Shown here: in pieces, positions 1-7,950 of the stretch
How positions within the stretch are numbered: position 1 is the first letter of the stretch
How the letters are laid out: every line of letters begins with the position of its first letter
Assembly: GCA_038147195.1 (NCBI GenBank)
Contig: JAYQTB010000006.1
Span: 186,001-250,000 of the forward strand
DNA length: 64,000 bases
Direction: 5' to 3'
DNA from: Eutrophocola salsuginis
GTDB lineage: Bacteria > Pseudomonadota > Gammaproteobacteria > Pseudomonadales > Pseudohongiellaceae
Notes under the pieces: generated by a model
The model's database searches: none
Seen by the model: the letters and a program-made list of their open reading frames with translations, nothing else
What the model was told of the DNA's origin: nothing
Translations under genes and position numbers: made by a program

Positions 1-1474
1 CCACGTCCTTAGCTGACACGTTGAGGATGCCATCGGCATTCAGGTCGAAGCTGACTTCGATCTGCGGCATGCCGCGCGGCGCCGGCGGGATATCGCTAAG
101 GTCGAAGCGGCCCAGTGATTTATTCTGGGCAGCCTGCTTGCGTTCACCCTGCACCACGTGAATGGTGACGGCGGTCTGATTGTCCTCTGCGGTGGAGAAG
201 GTCTGCTTCTTGTTACAGGGGATGGTGGTGTTCTTTTCGATCAGCACGCTGGCTACACCGCCCAGGGTTTCGATACCCAGTGACAGCGGGGTTACGTCCA
301 GCAACAGGACGTCGGTTACGTCACCAGCCAGTACTGCGGCCTGGATGGAGGCGCCCATGGCGACGGCTTCGTCAGGGTTGACGTCTTTGCGCGCTTCCTT
401 GCCGAAGAATTCGGCAACCTTTTTCTGTACCAGCGGCATACGGGTCTGGCCACCGACGAGGATCACGTCATTGATGTCACCGACCTTCAGGCCGGCATCC
501 TGCAGGGCCACCTTCAGGGGCTCGATGGTGCGCTCGACAAGGTCCTCCACCAGGGATTCCAGCTTGGAACGGGTCAACTTGACCACTAGGTGCTTCGGAC
601 CCGAGGCATCGGCGGTGATGTACGGCAGGTTCACCTCGGTCTGCTGCGAGGAGGACAATTCGATCTTGGCCTTCTCGGCAGCTTCCTTCAGGCGCTGCAG
701 GGCCAGCGGGTCGTTGTGGAGGTCCATGCCGCTGTCTTTCTTGAACTGCTCGGCCAGGAAATCGATCAGGCGCAGGTCAAAGTCTTCGCCACCGAGGAAT
801 GTGTCACCGTTGGTGGAGAGTACTTCAAACGAATGCTCACCGTCGGTTTCCGCGATTTCGATAATGGAGATATCGAAAGTGCCGCCACCTAGGTCGTAAA
901 CCGCAATAGTGGTATCACCGCTCTTCTTGTCCATGCCGTAGGCCAGGGCCGCGGCAGTGGGCTCGTTGATAATGCGCTTGACGTCGAGACCGGCGATCTT
1001 GCCGGCATCCTTGGTGGCCTGGCGCTGGGAGTCGTTGAAATAGGCCGGCACGGTCACTACAGCTTCGGTGACCGGTTCACCGAGGTAGTCCTCGGCGGTC
1101 TTTTTCATCTTTTTCAGGATCTGTGCGGAAACCTGCGGAGGGGCTATGGATTCGTCTCGCACGGAAACCCAGGCGTCTCCGTTGTCTGCCTTAACGATCT
1201 TGTAGGGGACCATCTTGATGTCTTTCTGGACCACGTTGTCATCGAACTGGCGGCCGATCAGGCGCTTGATGGCAAACAGGGTGTTGTTCGGATTGGTCAC
1301 CGCCTGGCGCTTAGCCGGCTGACCAACCAGTGTCTCACCGTCCTCGGTATAGGCGACGATGGACGGAGTGGTGCGATCACCCTCAGCATTTTCAATGACC
1401 TTGGATTTACCGCCCTCCATGATAGCAACACAGGAATTGGTGGTACCCAGGTCTATTCCGATAATTTTGCCCAT
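1..1474 (-). CDS. dnaK: Chaperone protein DnaK (Hsp70), 3' end beyond window
   Basis: ATP-dependent cytosolic Hsp70 chaperone that folds proteins with DnaJ and GrpE. The frame is open from the ATG at 1474 to the window edge, giving about 491 of the usual 640 residues. Visible motifs are the phosphate loop GIDLGTTNS near residue 6, YFNDSQRQATKDAGKIAGL, EPTAAALAYG, DLGGGTFD, VILVGGQTRMP, and the linker VLLLDVTPLSLGIETLGG, after which the substrate-binding beta domain begins. The C-terminal lid and any dnaJ lie outside. grpE is 120 bp upstream on the same strand, the usual gammaproteobacterial order. A heat-shock promoter sits in that gap. The identification is secure; only the end is missing. 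Confidence 0.98.
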   Translation of the reverse strand, partial: MGKIIGIDLGTTNSCVAIMEGGKSKVIENAEGDRTTPSIVAYTEDGETLVGQPAKRQAVTNPNNTLFAIKRLIGRQFDDNVVQKDIKMVPYKIVKADNGDAWVSVRDESIAPPQVSAQILKKMKKTAEDYLGEPVTEAVVTVPAYFNDSQRQATKDAGKIAGLDVKRIINEPTAAALAYGMDKKSGDTTIAVYDLGGGTFDISIIEIAETDGEHSFEVLSTNGDTFLGGEDFDLRLIDFLAEQFKKDSGMDLHNDPLALQRLKEAAEKAKIELSSSQQTEVNLPYITADASGPKHLVVKLTRSKLESLVEDLVERTIEPLKVALQDAGLKVGDINDVILVGGQTRMPLVQKKVAEFFGKEARKDVNPDEAVAMGASIQAAVLAGDVTDVLLLDVTPLSLGIETLGGVASVLIEKNTTIPCNKKQTFSTAEDNQTAVTIHVVQGERKQAAQNKSLGRFDLSDIPPAPRGMPQIEVSFDLNADGILNVSAKDV

Positions 1475-1525
1475 GATTTCGTACTCTCCAGCAAAGCTTT
1501 CGCTTGTAACTTGTTAATGAGGTCT

Positions 1526-1553
1526 ATATAGGCCCGGCGCCCCGCTTTTCAAG
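1526..1553 (-). promoter_or_regulatory. Sigma-32 type heat-shock promoter of dnaK
   Basis: On the minus strand CTTGAAA (1553-1547) is followed after 14 bases by CCTATAT (1532-1526). The heat-shock consensus is CTTGAAA, 13-15 bases, then CCCCATNT. It lies about 50 bases upstream of the dnaK ATG in the grpE-dnaK gap, so dnaK can be induced separately from grpE. Confidence 0.75.
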
Positions 1554-1594
1554 GGCTTAAGGCTGCAATTTACGTAGAATCCGTATGCTGCCCG

Positions 1595-2191
1595 TCAGCC
1601 CGCCTTGGACACCATGACCATGGCTGGGCGAATGACCCGGTCATTGAGCAGGTAGCCCTTCTGGACCACCGCCACTACGGTGTTCGGCTCGACATCAGGA
1701 TTAGGCACCATGGACATGGCTTGGTGAAGCTGGGGGTCAAAGGGCTCACCTTCAGGGTTCAACTGGCGGATATTGAATTTCTCGCAGGTTTCCAGGAATC
1801 CCTTGAGCGTGAGTTCCACGCCTTCCTGTAGAGCCTTGACGCCTTCCCCGGCGGATTCCGGTACCGCATCCAACGCCCGCTCTAGGTTATCGATCACCGT
1901 CAGCAATTCTGCGCTGAACTTCTCCAAGGCGAACTTGTGGGCTTTTTCCACGTCTGTTTGACAGCGGCGGCGCATGTTCTGCACCTCGGCCTGGGCGCGT
2001 AGAACGGTATCCTGCTGTTCGGCCAGGGCAGCTGCCACTGCTTCAGAGATCTTGGCTTCGGTCTCTGGGTCGGACTGCTCGTCATTGCCGCGCTTAGCGC
2101 CATGCTGATCTTCAGTGTCAGCGGACTCCTGCTGCCCTTCTATGTCCGCGTTCTTCCCTGCTGCGTCTTTTTCAGCATCGTCACCCGCCAT
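1595..2191 (-). CDS. grpE: Nucleotide exchange factor GrpE
   Basis: Cytosolic homodimer that releases ADP from DnaK. The 198-residue length is normal. The N-terminal third is acidic and low in complexity, followed by a heptad-rich helix (about 55-110), then the family signature around NPEGEPFDPQLHQAMSMV and the C-terminal beta-wing GYLLNDRVIRPAMVMVSK. The start is set by the Shine-Dalgarno GGAGGAAAG just upstream of the ATG at 2191. It is followed on the same strand by dnaK and is divergent from recN. A separate heat-shock promoter precedes it. Confidence 0.98.
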   Translation of the reverse strand: MAGDDAEKDAAGKNADIEGQQESADTEDQHGAKRGNDEQSDPETEAKISEAVAAALAEQQDTVLRAQAEVQNMRRRCQTDVEKAHKFALEKFSAELLTVIDNLERALDAVPESAGEGVKALQEGVELTLKGFLETCEKFNIRQLNPEGEPFDPQLHQAMSMVPNPDVEPNTVVAVVQKGYLLNDRVIRPAMVMVSKAG

Positions 2192-2240
2192 CTCTTTCCT
2201 CCAAAAAAAAATCGAATCTCATTGCTAATTACAAGGCGCT

Positions 2241-2268
2241 ATATGGGGACAAGGGGCTGATAATCAAG
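2241..2268 (-). promoter_or_regulatory. Sigma-32 type heat-shock promoter of grpE
   Basis: On the minus strand CTTGATT (2268-2262) is followed after 13 bases by CCCCATAT (2248-2241), a full match to the heat-shock minus-10 and a 5 of 7 match to its minus-35. It lies about 50 bases upstream of the grpE start, in the grpE/recN divergent gap. Confidence 0.75.
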
Positions 2269-2350
2269 GTAAAACGCAATGATTTTTTCACCGCTTCCCG
2301 GCCAGGCCCGAGATGGCCCAAACTGTACTAAAATCTTCCCAACCAACCGC

Positions 2351-2356
2351 TATAAT
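2351..2356 (+). promoter_or_regulatory. Minus-10 element of recN, next to the start codon
   Basis: A perfect TATAAT lies only six bases before the recN ATG at 2363, so a transcript from it would begin at or next to the start codon. No good minus-35 is visible. CTGTACTAAAATC just upstream (from 2323) contains one CTGT half of a LexA box but not the second half, so SOS control is not shown. Confidence 0.5.
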
Positions 2357-2362
2357 GACCCC

Positions 2363-4027
2363 ATGCTGCAGCAGCTCACCATCAACAACTACGCCATCGT
2401 CGACGCCCTCGAAATCGAACTGGAGCCCGGGATGACCGTCATTACTGGTGAGACTGGTGCCGGCAAATCCATCATGCTGGATGCCCTCGGCCTGACTCTC
2501 GGCGACAGGGCCGATCGTGACGTCATCCGCGGTGGCGCTGAGCGCGCCGACATCACGGCTTGCTTCACTCTGGGCAAGGACAACCTGGTCGAACAGTGGC
2601 TTAAGAATAACGATTTCGACAGTGAGGAAAGCGTCTGCATCCTGCGTCGTGTCATCACCCGCGATGGGCGCTCACGGGCCTACATCAACGGCCAGCCCAC
2701 GACGCTGAACAACCTGCGCGACCTGGGGGAAATGCTCATCGACATCCACAACCAGCACGAACACCAGTCACTGCTCAAAACCGCCACCCACCAGCGCCTG
2801 CTGGATGACTATTGCGGCCTGCAGGAGGACTCGGCCAAAGTCAGGTCGCTGGCCGGCAAGTGGCGCCGCCTTAACGAGGAACTGGAGCAGATCAAGAGCC
2901 GCGCCGAGGAATCCAACGCGCAGTACCAGTTGCTGAGCTACCAGGTAAAGGAGCTCGAGGAACTGGCCCTGGGTGAAGGCGAGCTGGAAGCGCTGGAAGA
3001 AGAGCACAGGAAGCTCAGCCACGGTGAGGAATCCGTACTGGTCAACCAGCAGGTGCTCGATCTGTGCAGCGAGAATGAGGAATTCAACCTCGAGCAGTCG
3101 CTCAACAAGGCCATCGCCCTGCTGCAGGACATACCTTACGCGAGCAGGCAGACCGAGGAAGCCGGTAGCCTGCTCAACACCGCCCTGATCCAGGTGGAGG
3201 AAGCCTCCTCGGCGCTCAAGCATGCCATCGACCAGTTTGAACTGGATCCCGGCCGGCTCGAGGAAATCGACCAGCGCCTGGGCCATATCCACAAACTGGC
3301 GCGCAAACATCACGTGCCGCCCGATGAACTTGCCAACCTGACCCTGAAACTGTCAGACGAGCTTTCCGGACTCAGCGAGGCGGACGTCCAGATCGGGTTG
3401 ATGGAGGAAGAGCTGGCCAGGCTGCTCAAACAGTATGGCGAGAAAGCCGCCGCGCTCAGCCAGGCACGCGACAAGGGGGCAAAGAAACTGGCAAAGGAAA
3501 TCAACAGCCAGCTCGGCAAGCTGGGCATGGAGGCCGCCAGTTTCAGCGTGGCGCTGACCCGCTTCAGCGACAGCATGCCGCGCACCGGCGGCCTTGAGGG
3601 CATCGAGTTCCTGGTCAGCACCAACCCGGGCCAGCCACCACGTCCGCTGGTCAAGATTGCCTCCGGCGGCGAATTGTCCCGCATCAGCCTGGCGATCCAG
3701 GTGGTCACGGCCCAGACATCCTCGATTCCCACGCTGGTCTTCGACGAAGTGGACGTCGGCATCGGCGGCGGCGTGGCCAAGGCGGTGGGTGAACTGCTGC
3801 GCACCCTGGGAGACCGGGGACAGGTCCTGTGCGTCACGCACCAGCCGCAGGTGGCAAGCCAGGGGCACCAGCACCTCTATGTGAGCAAATCCACGGACAA
3901 GGCATCCACGGCTACCCGGCTGGATAAACTCAGCGAGGAGGAACGGGTCGAGGAGGTCGCGCGCATGCTGGGCGGGGATGAGCTTTCGGAGAAGTCCCTG
4001 GCCCACGCCAGGGAGCTGTTGGCTTAA
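2363..4027 (+). CDS. recN: DNA repair protein RecN
   Basis: SMC-like ATPase acting early in recombinational repair of double-strand breaks. The 554-residue length matches the family. Walker A GETGAGKS is at residues 29-36, a long charged coiled-coil region fills roughly 150-370, and the signature KIASGGELSRISLAIQVV plus Walker B LVFDEVDVGIGGG lie near the C-terminus. The frame is open upstream to 2279, but MLQQLTINNYAIVDALEIELEPG is the conserved N-terminus, so the ATG at 2363 was chosen. There is no Shine-Dalgarno before it, which fits the TATAAT six bases away. It is convergent with fur, 22 bp downstream. Confidence 0.97.
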   Translation: MLQQLTINNYAIVDALEIELEPGMTVITGETGAGKSIMLDALGLTLGDRADRDVIRGGAERADITACFTLGKDNLVEQWLKNNDFDSEESVCILRRVITRDGRSRAYINGQPTTLNNLRDLGEMLIDIHNQHEHQSLLKTATHQRLLDDYCGLQEDSAKVRSLAGKWRRLNEELEQIKSRAEESNAQYQLLSYQVKELEELALGEGELEALEEEHRKLSHGEESVLVNQQVLDLCSENEEFNLEQSLNKAIALLQDIPYASRQTEEAGSLLNTALIQVEEASSALKHAIDQFELDPGRLEEIDQRLGHIHKLARKHHVPPDELANLTLKLSDELSGLSEADVQIGLMEEELARLLKQYGEKAAALSQARDKGAKKLAKEINSQLGKLGMEAASFSVALTRFSDSMPRTGGLEGIEFLVSTNPGQPPRPLVKIASGGELSRISLAIQVVTAQTSSIPTLVFDEVDVGIGGGVAKAVGELLRTLGDRGQVLCVTHQPQVASQGHQHLYVSKSTDKASTATRLDKLSEEERVEEVARMLGGDELSEKSLAHARELLA

Positions 4028-4049
4028 GCCAGCCGCTTTGGAACAGTAA

Positions 4050-4469
4050 TCAGTCTTTCTGGCAGCTGGCGCAAAGGCCGTAGATATACAGGGAATGGTC
4101 TGAAATGGTGAAGTTGAACTTTGCCGCCTGTGCCCGCTGCTGCTTCTCGATCACTTCATCATAAAACTCTTCAATGCGACCGCACTTGGTGCACACGATG
4201 TGGTCGTGGTGATCCTCGGGTGTCATCTCGAACACGGAATGCCCGCCTTCGAAATGGTGGCGGGTCACCAGGCCGGCGGCCTCGAACTGGGTCAGCACAC
4301 GGTAAACCGTTGCCAGCCCCACGTCATCGTCAGCATCACGCAACGCCTTGTAGACATCCTCAGCACTCATGTGACGTGATTCCGCAGATTCCAGGATCTG
4401 CATGATCTTCACGCGCGGCAAGGTGACTTTCAGCCCCACCTTGCGTAATTCCTGGTTCTCTCCACTCAT
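4050..4469 (-). CDS. fur: Ferric uptake regulator Fur
   Basis: Dimeric Fe(II)-dependent repressor of iron uptake genes. The 139-residue length is normal. The N-terminal winged helix covers about 1-83, with His33 and the recognition helix region LATVYRVLTQFEAAGLV. The metal-binding segment GGHSVFEMTPEDHHDHIVC is followed by CTKCG, and a second C-x2-C pair (CASC) ends the protein. It is divergent from bamE, the conserved fur-omlA arrangement. A 16-bp direct repeat lies 13 bases upstream of the start codon and may matter for its own control. Confidence 0.97.
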   Translation of the reverse strand: MSGENQELRKVGLKVTLPRVKIMQILESAESRHMSAEDVYKALRDADDDVGLATVYRVLTQFEAAGLVTRHHFEGGHSVFEMTPEDHHDHIVCTKCGRIEEFYDEVIEKQQRAQAAKFNFTISDHSLYIYGLCASCQKD

Positions 4470-4482
4470 CTCTGCTTACTCT

Positions 4483-4516
4483 TCGTGCTTTCGGTGCTTG
4501 TCGTGCTTTCGGTGCT
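4483..4516. repeat. Tandem 16-bp direct repeat upstream of fur
   Basis: TCGTGCTTTCGGTGCT occurs at 4483-4498 and again at 4501-4516, two bases apart, so the period is 18 bp. It sits in the fur/bamE divergent region and ends 13 bases from the fur start, where a promoter or leader would lie. It could be an operator or a slippage duplication. No fur-box-like sequence was recognised in it. Confidence 0.85.
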
Positions 4517-4717
4517 ATTTTTTCCTTTCAGGGCCTTTCCGGCTTGCCTGGACCGCATCTGAACCGCCTTTTTCAGGCTATTAACATAGCAAGCCTGTTT
4601 CAGGTATTATGCCCTCTCCGGATTTTATGTGAAAGGTTGAAACCCCCGTCAAACCGTTGTTTCAGCCCCGGCAACCAACCAAACAAAGTCATTCACACAG
4701 ACACAGACCCAACCTTC

Positions 4718-5155
4718 GTGACAAGACGCCCCTCGATTCCAGCATTGCTCCTTATCCTGACCAGCACCATCCTGCTGGGTGGATGCGGCGGCGTGACGTC
4801 TTTTGCCTTTCCGGGTGTTTACCGCCTCAGCATTCCCCAGGGCAACATCATCACACAGGACATGATCGACCAGTTGCGCCCCGGTCTGACCAAGCGCCAG
4901 GTCAATTTCATCCTGGGCACGCCGCTGGTCAAGGATACCTTCGACCAGGATCGCTGGGACTACCTCTACAGTTTCCAGCCCGGTGGTGGTGAGCGCGTGC
5001 AGGAACGCCTGACACTCTACTTCGAGAACAACGAGTTGACCCACTTCACCGGCGATTTCAAGCAATCGCCGGAAAATGACCAGTTCGGTAAGGCAAACGA
5101 GAGTGGCGATTCCGCCGGCGAACCCGGCAACGACATTTCCGCCGTCAGTCCCTGA
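4718..5155 (+). CDS. bamE: Outer membrane assembly lipoprotein BamE (OmlA/SmpA)
   Basis: Lipoprotein of the BAM complex that stabilises BamD and helps insert outer membrane proteins. With a GTG start at 4718 the protein is 145 residues. It begins with a short basic stretch, a hydrophobic core and the lipobox LLGGC, placing the lipidated Cys at residue 23. The BamE fold signature follows: LRPGLTKRQVNFILGTPLV, then RWDYLYSF. The frame is open further upstream to 4544, but that extension would put the signal peptide about 60 residues inside, so it was rejected. No strong ribosome site precedes the GTG. The C-terminal tail after about residue 120 is polar and probably disordered. Confidence 0.93.
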   Translation: MTRRPSIPALLLILTSTILLGGCGGVTSFAFPGVYRLSIPQGNIITQDMIDQLRPGLTKRQVNFILGTPLVKDTFDQDRWDYLYSFQPGGGERVQERLTLYFENNELTHFTGDFKQSPENDQFGKANESGDSAGEPGNDISAVSP

Positions 5156-5168
5156 AACGCACCCGCGT

Positions 5169-5516
5169 TTATTTTCTTCCTTTTTCCCGCCTGGCTTTTG
5201 CCACTCTGTCCATGCGCGCCTGTTTCGGGTCGTTTTCCAAGGGACGGTATATTTCCACGCGATCCTGCGCCTCCAGCACATAGGAATCCGGCAGCGGCAG
5301 GGCAATGCCGTCAAGCGGCCGCGAAAAGATACCCAGCGCCGGCTCCATTCCTGCAGGCAGGCTGTCACGGTATTTCTCCCTGAGACCCGACGTCGCCACT
5401 GCTTCAAGGGCCGTGCAGCCTTGGCGAACATCGAGTGCGACGATTTCCTGCCTCCCGGGCAAAGCGATGGCTACCTCGATGGTGATCATCGGATGCGTGG
5501 CTACAGGCTCACCCAT
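5169..5516 (-). CDS. rnfH: RnfH family protein (UPF0125)
   Basis: Small ubiquitin-like beta-grasp protein of unsettled function, classically found beside ratA. Visible are MITIEVAIALPGRQEIVALDV, then ALGIFSRPLDGIALPLPDSYVL and the family ending DRVEIYRPLENDPKQAR. The start at 5516 overlaps the end of ratA by eight bases, and ATGGGTGA holds both the rnfH start and the ratA stop, suggesting translational coupling. An ATG at 5489 (MITIEV) or an upstream one at 5546 are alternatives. It is convergent with bamE, 13 bp away. Confidence 0.9.
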   Translation of the reverse strand: MGEPVATHPMITIEVAIALPGRQEIVALDVRQGCTALEAVATSGLREKYRDSLPAGMEPALGIFSRPLDGIALPLPDSYVLEAQDRVEIYRPLENDPKQARMDRVAKARREKGRK

Positions 5517-5940
5517 AACATTTATCCGCACGCTGGCAAACCGCATTCACAAGATTGCGACTGGTGGCGTCGAACAGGCGCTTCATGACCGCATCAACCA
5601 GTCCCGTCGCGAATTCAAACTCCATCTTCAGGCTGACCTTGCAGGCAGTATCACCGAGCGCCTTGAAGGTCCAGGTCGCCTCGAAGTGCCGGAATGGTCC
5701 TTCCATAAGAGCCATGGCCATGGACTCCGGCTCCACCAGGGTGTTGCGGGTCGTGAAACTGTAGCGCAGGCCTGCCTTGCCGAGGTCGAGCCGCGCCGTC
5801 ACCTGGTTGCCGGTTCTCTCGAGAATTTCAGCGCCGATGCAACCATTCATGAATTCAGGATAAGCCTCGATGTCATTGACCAGGGCAAACATCTGCCCTG
5901 CCGTGTACGGAAGCAGCGCGCTCTGGTCTATCGTGCTCAT
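5509..5940 (-). CDS. ratA: RatA family protein (START/coenzyme Q-binding fold)
   Basis: The 143-residue START-fold protein belongs to the RatA/Coq10 family. In E. coli it was described as a toxin blocking ribosome subunit association, while relatives bind ubiquinone. The N-terminal motif YTAGQMFALVNDIEAYPEFM and the C-terminal helix region FEFATGLVDAVMKRLFDATSRNLV are typical. Its ATG overlaps the stop of the upstream transporter by one base (TGATG), and its own stop overlaps rnfH, so the three genes look like one transcription unit. Which of the two proposed functions applies cannot be told from sequence. Confidence 0.92.
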   Translation of the reverse strand: MSTIDQSALLPYTAGQMFALVNDIEAYPEFMNGCIGAEILERTGNQVTARLDLGKAGLRYSFTTRNTLVEPESMAMALMEGPFRHFEATWTFKALGDTACKVSLKMEFEFATGLVDAVMKRLFDATSRNLVNAVCQRADKCYG

Positions 5941-7364
5941 CAGAACCCGAACAGGTTGTGGGCGAAATAGATGCGGGAGACGTTGTTCAGGAAAACCGCC
6001 AGCAGGATGACGGGGATGAAGGTGCCCAGGGAGATACTGACATAGTTCTCGAGCAGGGAGCCGGAATACCCGTCAACATGCAGGGACACTTCCTCGTGCA
6101 TACGATGCTTTTTCCAGCGATAGCATACGAAAAGGCATACGGTGAAACCGATCAGGGGCAGGATGGTCTCGTAGAACACGTCGTAAATGAGGTCGAAGAA
6201 GGATTTGTCCAGGCCGCCGTAGTGCATGAAACCGGTGAAAAAATCGCTCATGCCGAATGACAGGGTTGCCATGATCACGAAGATCACCATCAGTCCGGCG
6301 ATCCAGGTAATGGAATCGCGGCGCGACTTGTCTTTTTCATCCATCAGGTAGGCAATCGGAATTTCCGTGATCGATACCAGTGATGTCAACGCGGCGAAAA
6401 ACACCAGCGTGAAGAACACGGTGGCCACGAGACTTGCGCCGAAGTAGCCGATGATGTTCTGCAATTCCAGGAACACGTGCGGCAGGTAGCTGAACATCAG
6501 GCTGATGCTACTGTCGGACAGGTCCTCCCCCTGCACAGCAGGATCGACGGCGAAAACTGCGGGTATGACGAGCAGGCCTGCCAGCAGGGCAACCCCCGTG
6601 TCGGCGACCGCCACCAGCCGCGTCGCGCTGACCATATCTTCCTTCTTGTTCAGGTAGGAACCGTAGGTGATGAGAATACCCATGCCCAGCGACAGCGAAA
6701 AGAAACCGTGGTTGAGTGCCGAGTTGATGACACCGCTGTCGATCTTGCTGAAGTCGGGAACAAGATAGAAGGACAACCCCGCCGAGGCGTTATCGAAAGT
6801 CAACACGAAAGCGATCATAGCCAACAGCATGATGATCAGTGTCGGCATCATGACACGGGCCGCCCGTTCGATACCGCCCTGCACACCGTGTGCAAGAATG
6901 AAGAACAGCAGCGCCAGCAGGCCCACTAGATAGGCGAATACCACGGGTGAACCCACGGTCGCCCCGAAGGTTGAAGGATCGGCCAGTGTTTCCAGGTTGC
7001 CGATGGCCGACTGCAGCATATAAATGAGGATCCAAACCGTGATGACGGTATAGAAGACGGCGATCATGAACGGCGTCAATATGGCGAGTCCGCCGACCAT
7101 GCGCCACGCTTTGCTGTCATCAGAAAGAATGGAAAATGCACCAACAGGACTTTTCTGCGATGCCCTGCCCATGGAAATTTCCGCAAGCATAACGGGAAAA
7201 CAGACGAAGGCGATAAAGAAGATATAGATAAGGAGAAAGGCAGCACCGCCGTTTTTGGACGCCATGACCGGAAAACCAACCAGGTTGCCGATACCAACTG
7301 CCGAACCGGCCGATGCCAGGATAAACCCGAGTCTGGAGCTGAACTCGCCGCGCAATACAGACAT
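5940..7364 (-). CDS. Sodium-dependent transporter, NSS family (LeuT fold)
   Basis: The 474-residue inner membrane protein has about 11-12 hydrophobic segments. The N-terminus SSRLGFILASAGSAVGIGNL is the unwound TM1 region that binds sodium and substrate in NSS transporters, followed by FPVMASKNGGAAFLLIY and AEISMGR. The substrate is probably an amino acid or amine but cannot be named. It is first in an apparent operon with ratA and rnfH, with a one-base stop/start overlap at 5940. The start at 7364 is divergent from smpB by 100 bp. A transporter inserted before ratA is not part of the usual block. Confidence 0.93.
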   Translation of the reverse strand: MSVLRGEFSSRLGFILASAGSAVGIGNLVGFPVMASKNGGAAFLLIYIFFIAFVCFPVMLAEISMGRASQKSPVGAFSILSDDSKAWRMVGGLAILTPFMIAVFYTVITVWILIYMLQSAIGNLETLADPSTFGATVGSPVVFAYLVGLLALLFFILAHGVQGGIERAARVMMPTLIIMLLAMIAFVLTFDNASAGLSFYLVPDFSKIDSGVINSALNHGFFSLSLGMGILITYGSYLNKKEDMVSATRLVAVADTGVALLAGLLVIPAVFAVDPAVQGEDLSDSSISLMFSYLPHVFLELQNIIGYFGASLVATVFFTLVFFAALTSLVSITEIPIAYLMDEKDKSRRDSITWIAGLMVIFVIMATLSFGMSDFFTGFMHYGGLDKSFFDLIYDVFYETILPLIGFTVCLFVCYRWKKHRMHEEVSLHVDGYSGSLLENYVSISLGTFIPVILLAVFLNNVSRIYFAHNLFGF

Positions 7365-7427
7365 TTACAAATCCCGAGAATGTTTATTTGCTTTTACGAT
7401 TTCCGGGAGTCGAGTGTACCAGAAACA

Positions 7428-7456
7428 GTGGCATCTGCCATGACGCCCCCTATAAT
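7428..7456 (+). promoter_or_regulatory. smpB promoter with minus-10 at the start codon
   Basis: GTGGCA (7428-7433, 4 of 6 to TTGACA), a 17-base spacer and a perfect TATAAT (7451-7456) precede the smpB ATG at 7465 by eight bases. Transcription would begin zero to two bases before the ATG, so the mRNA may be leaderless. Confidence 0.55.
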
Positions 7457-7464
7457 GGCGGCCC

Positions 7465-7944
7465 ATGGCAAAAGCAAAGAAGATGGCCGACGACACCACC
7501 ATCGTGGTGAACAAGAAAGCCAGTCATGATTACTTCCTGGGCGATCGCTTCGAGGCCGGGCTGGCCTTGTCCGGCTGGGAAGTGAAGAGCCTGCGCCAGA
7601 AAAAAGTGCAGCTTGTGGACAGCCACGTGATCATCAAGGACGGCGAGGCCTATTTGCTGGGCGTACAGATCAACCCACTAGATACTGCCAGTACACATGT
7701 CATTGCCGATCCCACCCGCACGCGCAAACTGCTTCTGCATAAGAAGGAGCTGGCCCGGATATTTTCCTCCATTCAGCAGAAGGGCAACACGTGCGTGTGC
7801 ACGAAACTGTACTGGAAAAACCACCTGGTGAAATGCCAGGTCGCCCTGGCCAAAGGCAAGCATGCCTACGACAAGCGCGCCTCAATCAAGGAGCGTGAGT
7901 GGAATATCGACAAGCAGCGTGCCGTTCGGACTGGCAATCGCTGA
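7465..7944 (+). CDS. smpB: SsrA-binding protein SmpB
   Basis: Binds tmRNA and delivers it to stalled ribosomes for trans-translation. It has 159 residues with a basic N-terminus (MAKAKKM), the OB-fold motifs HDYFLGDRFEAGLALSGWEV and LLLHKKEL, and KGKHAYDKR near the end. The basic C-terminal tail that enters the mRNA channel is present. No Shine-Dalgarno precedes the start, and the promoter abuts the ATG. Its partner ssrA is about 13.9 kb further on, separated by accessory genes. The stop is only six bases from the stop of the convergent gene at 7951. Confidence 0.97.
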   Translation: MAKAKKMADDTTIVVNKKASHDYFLGDRFEAGLALSGWEVKSLRQKKVQLVDSHVIIKDGEAYLLGVQINPLDTASTHVIADPTRTRKLLLHKKELARIFSSIQQKGNTCVCTKLYWKNHLVKCQVALAKGKHAYDKRASIKEREWNIDKQRAVRTGNR

Positions 7945-7950
7945 ACGACT

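Noticed and set aside
180..899. Long plus-strand open frames opposite dnaK
   Set aside because: They lie antisense to an intact dnaK frame and have low-complexity Ser/Arg-rich translations typical of shadow frames.
2323..2338. LexA box in front of recN
   Set aside because: Only the CTGT half is present; the matching ACAG half at the right spacing is missing.
2279..2362. N-terminal extension of recN
   Set aside because: It has no family similarity and would include the TATAAT element.
4544..4717. N-terminal extension of bamE
   Set aside because: It would bury the lipoprotein signal about 60 residues inside the protein.
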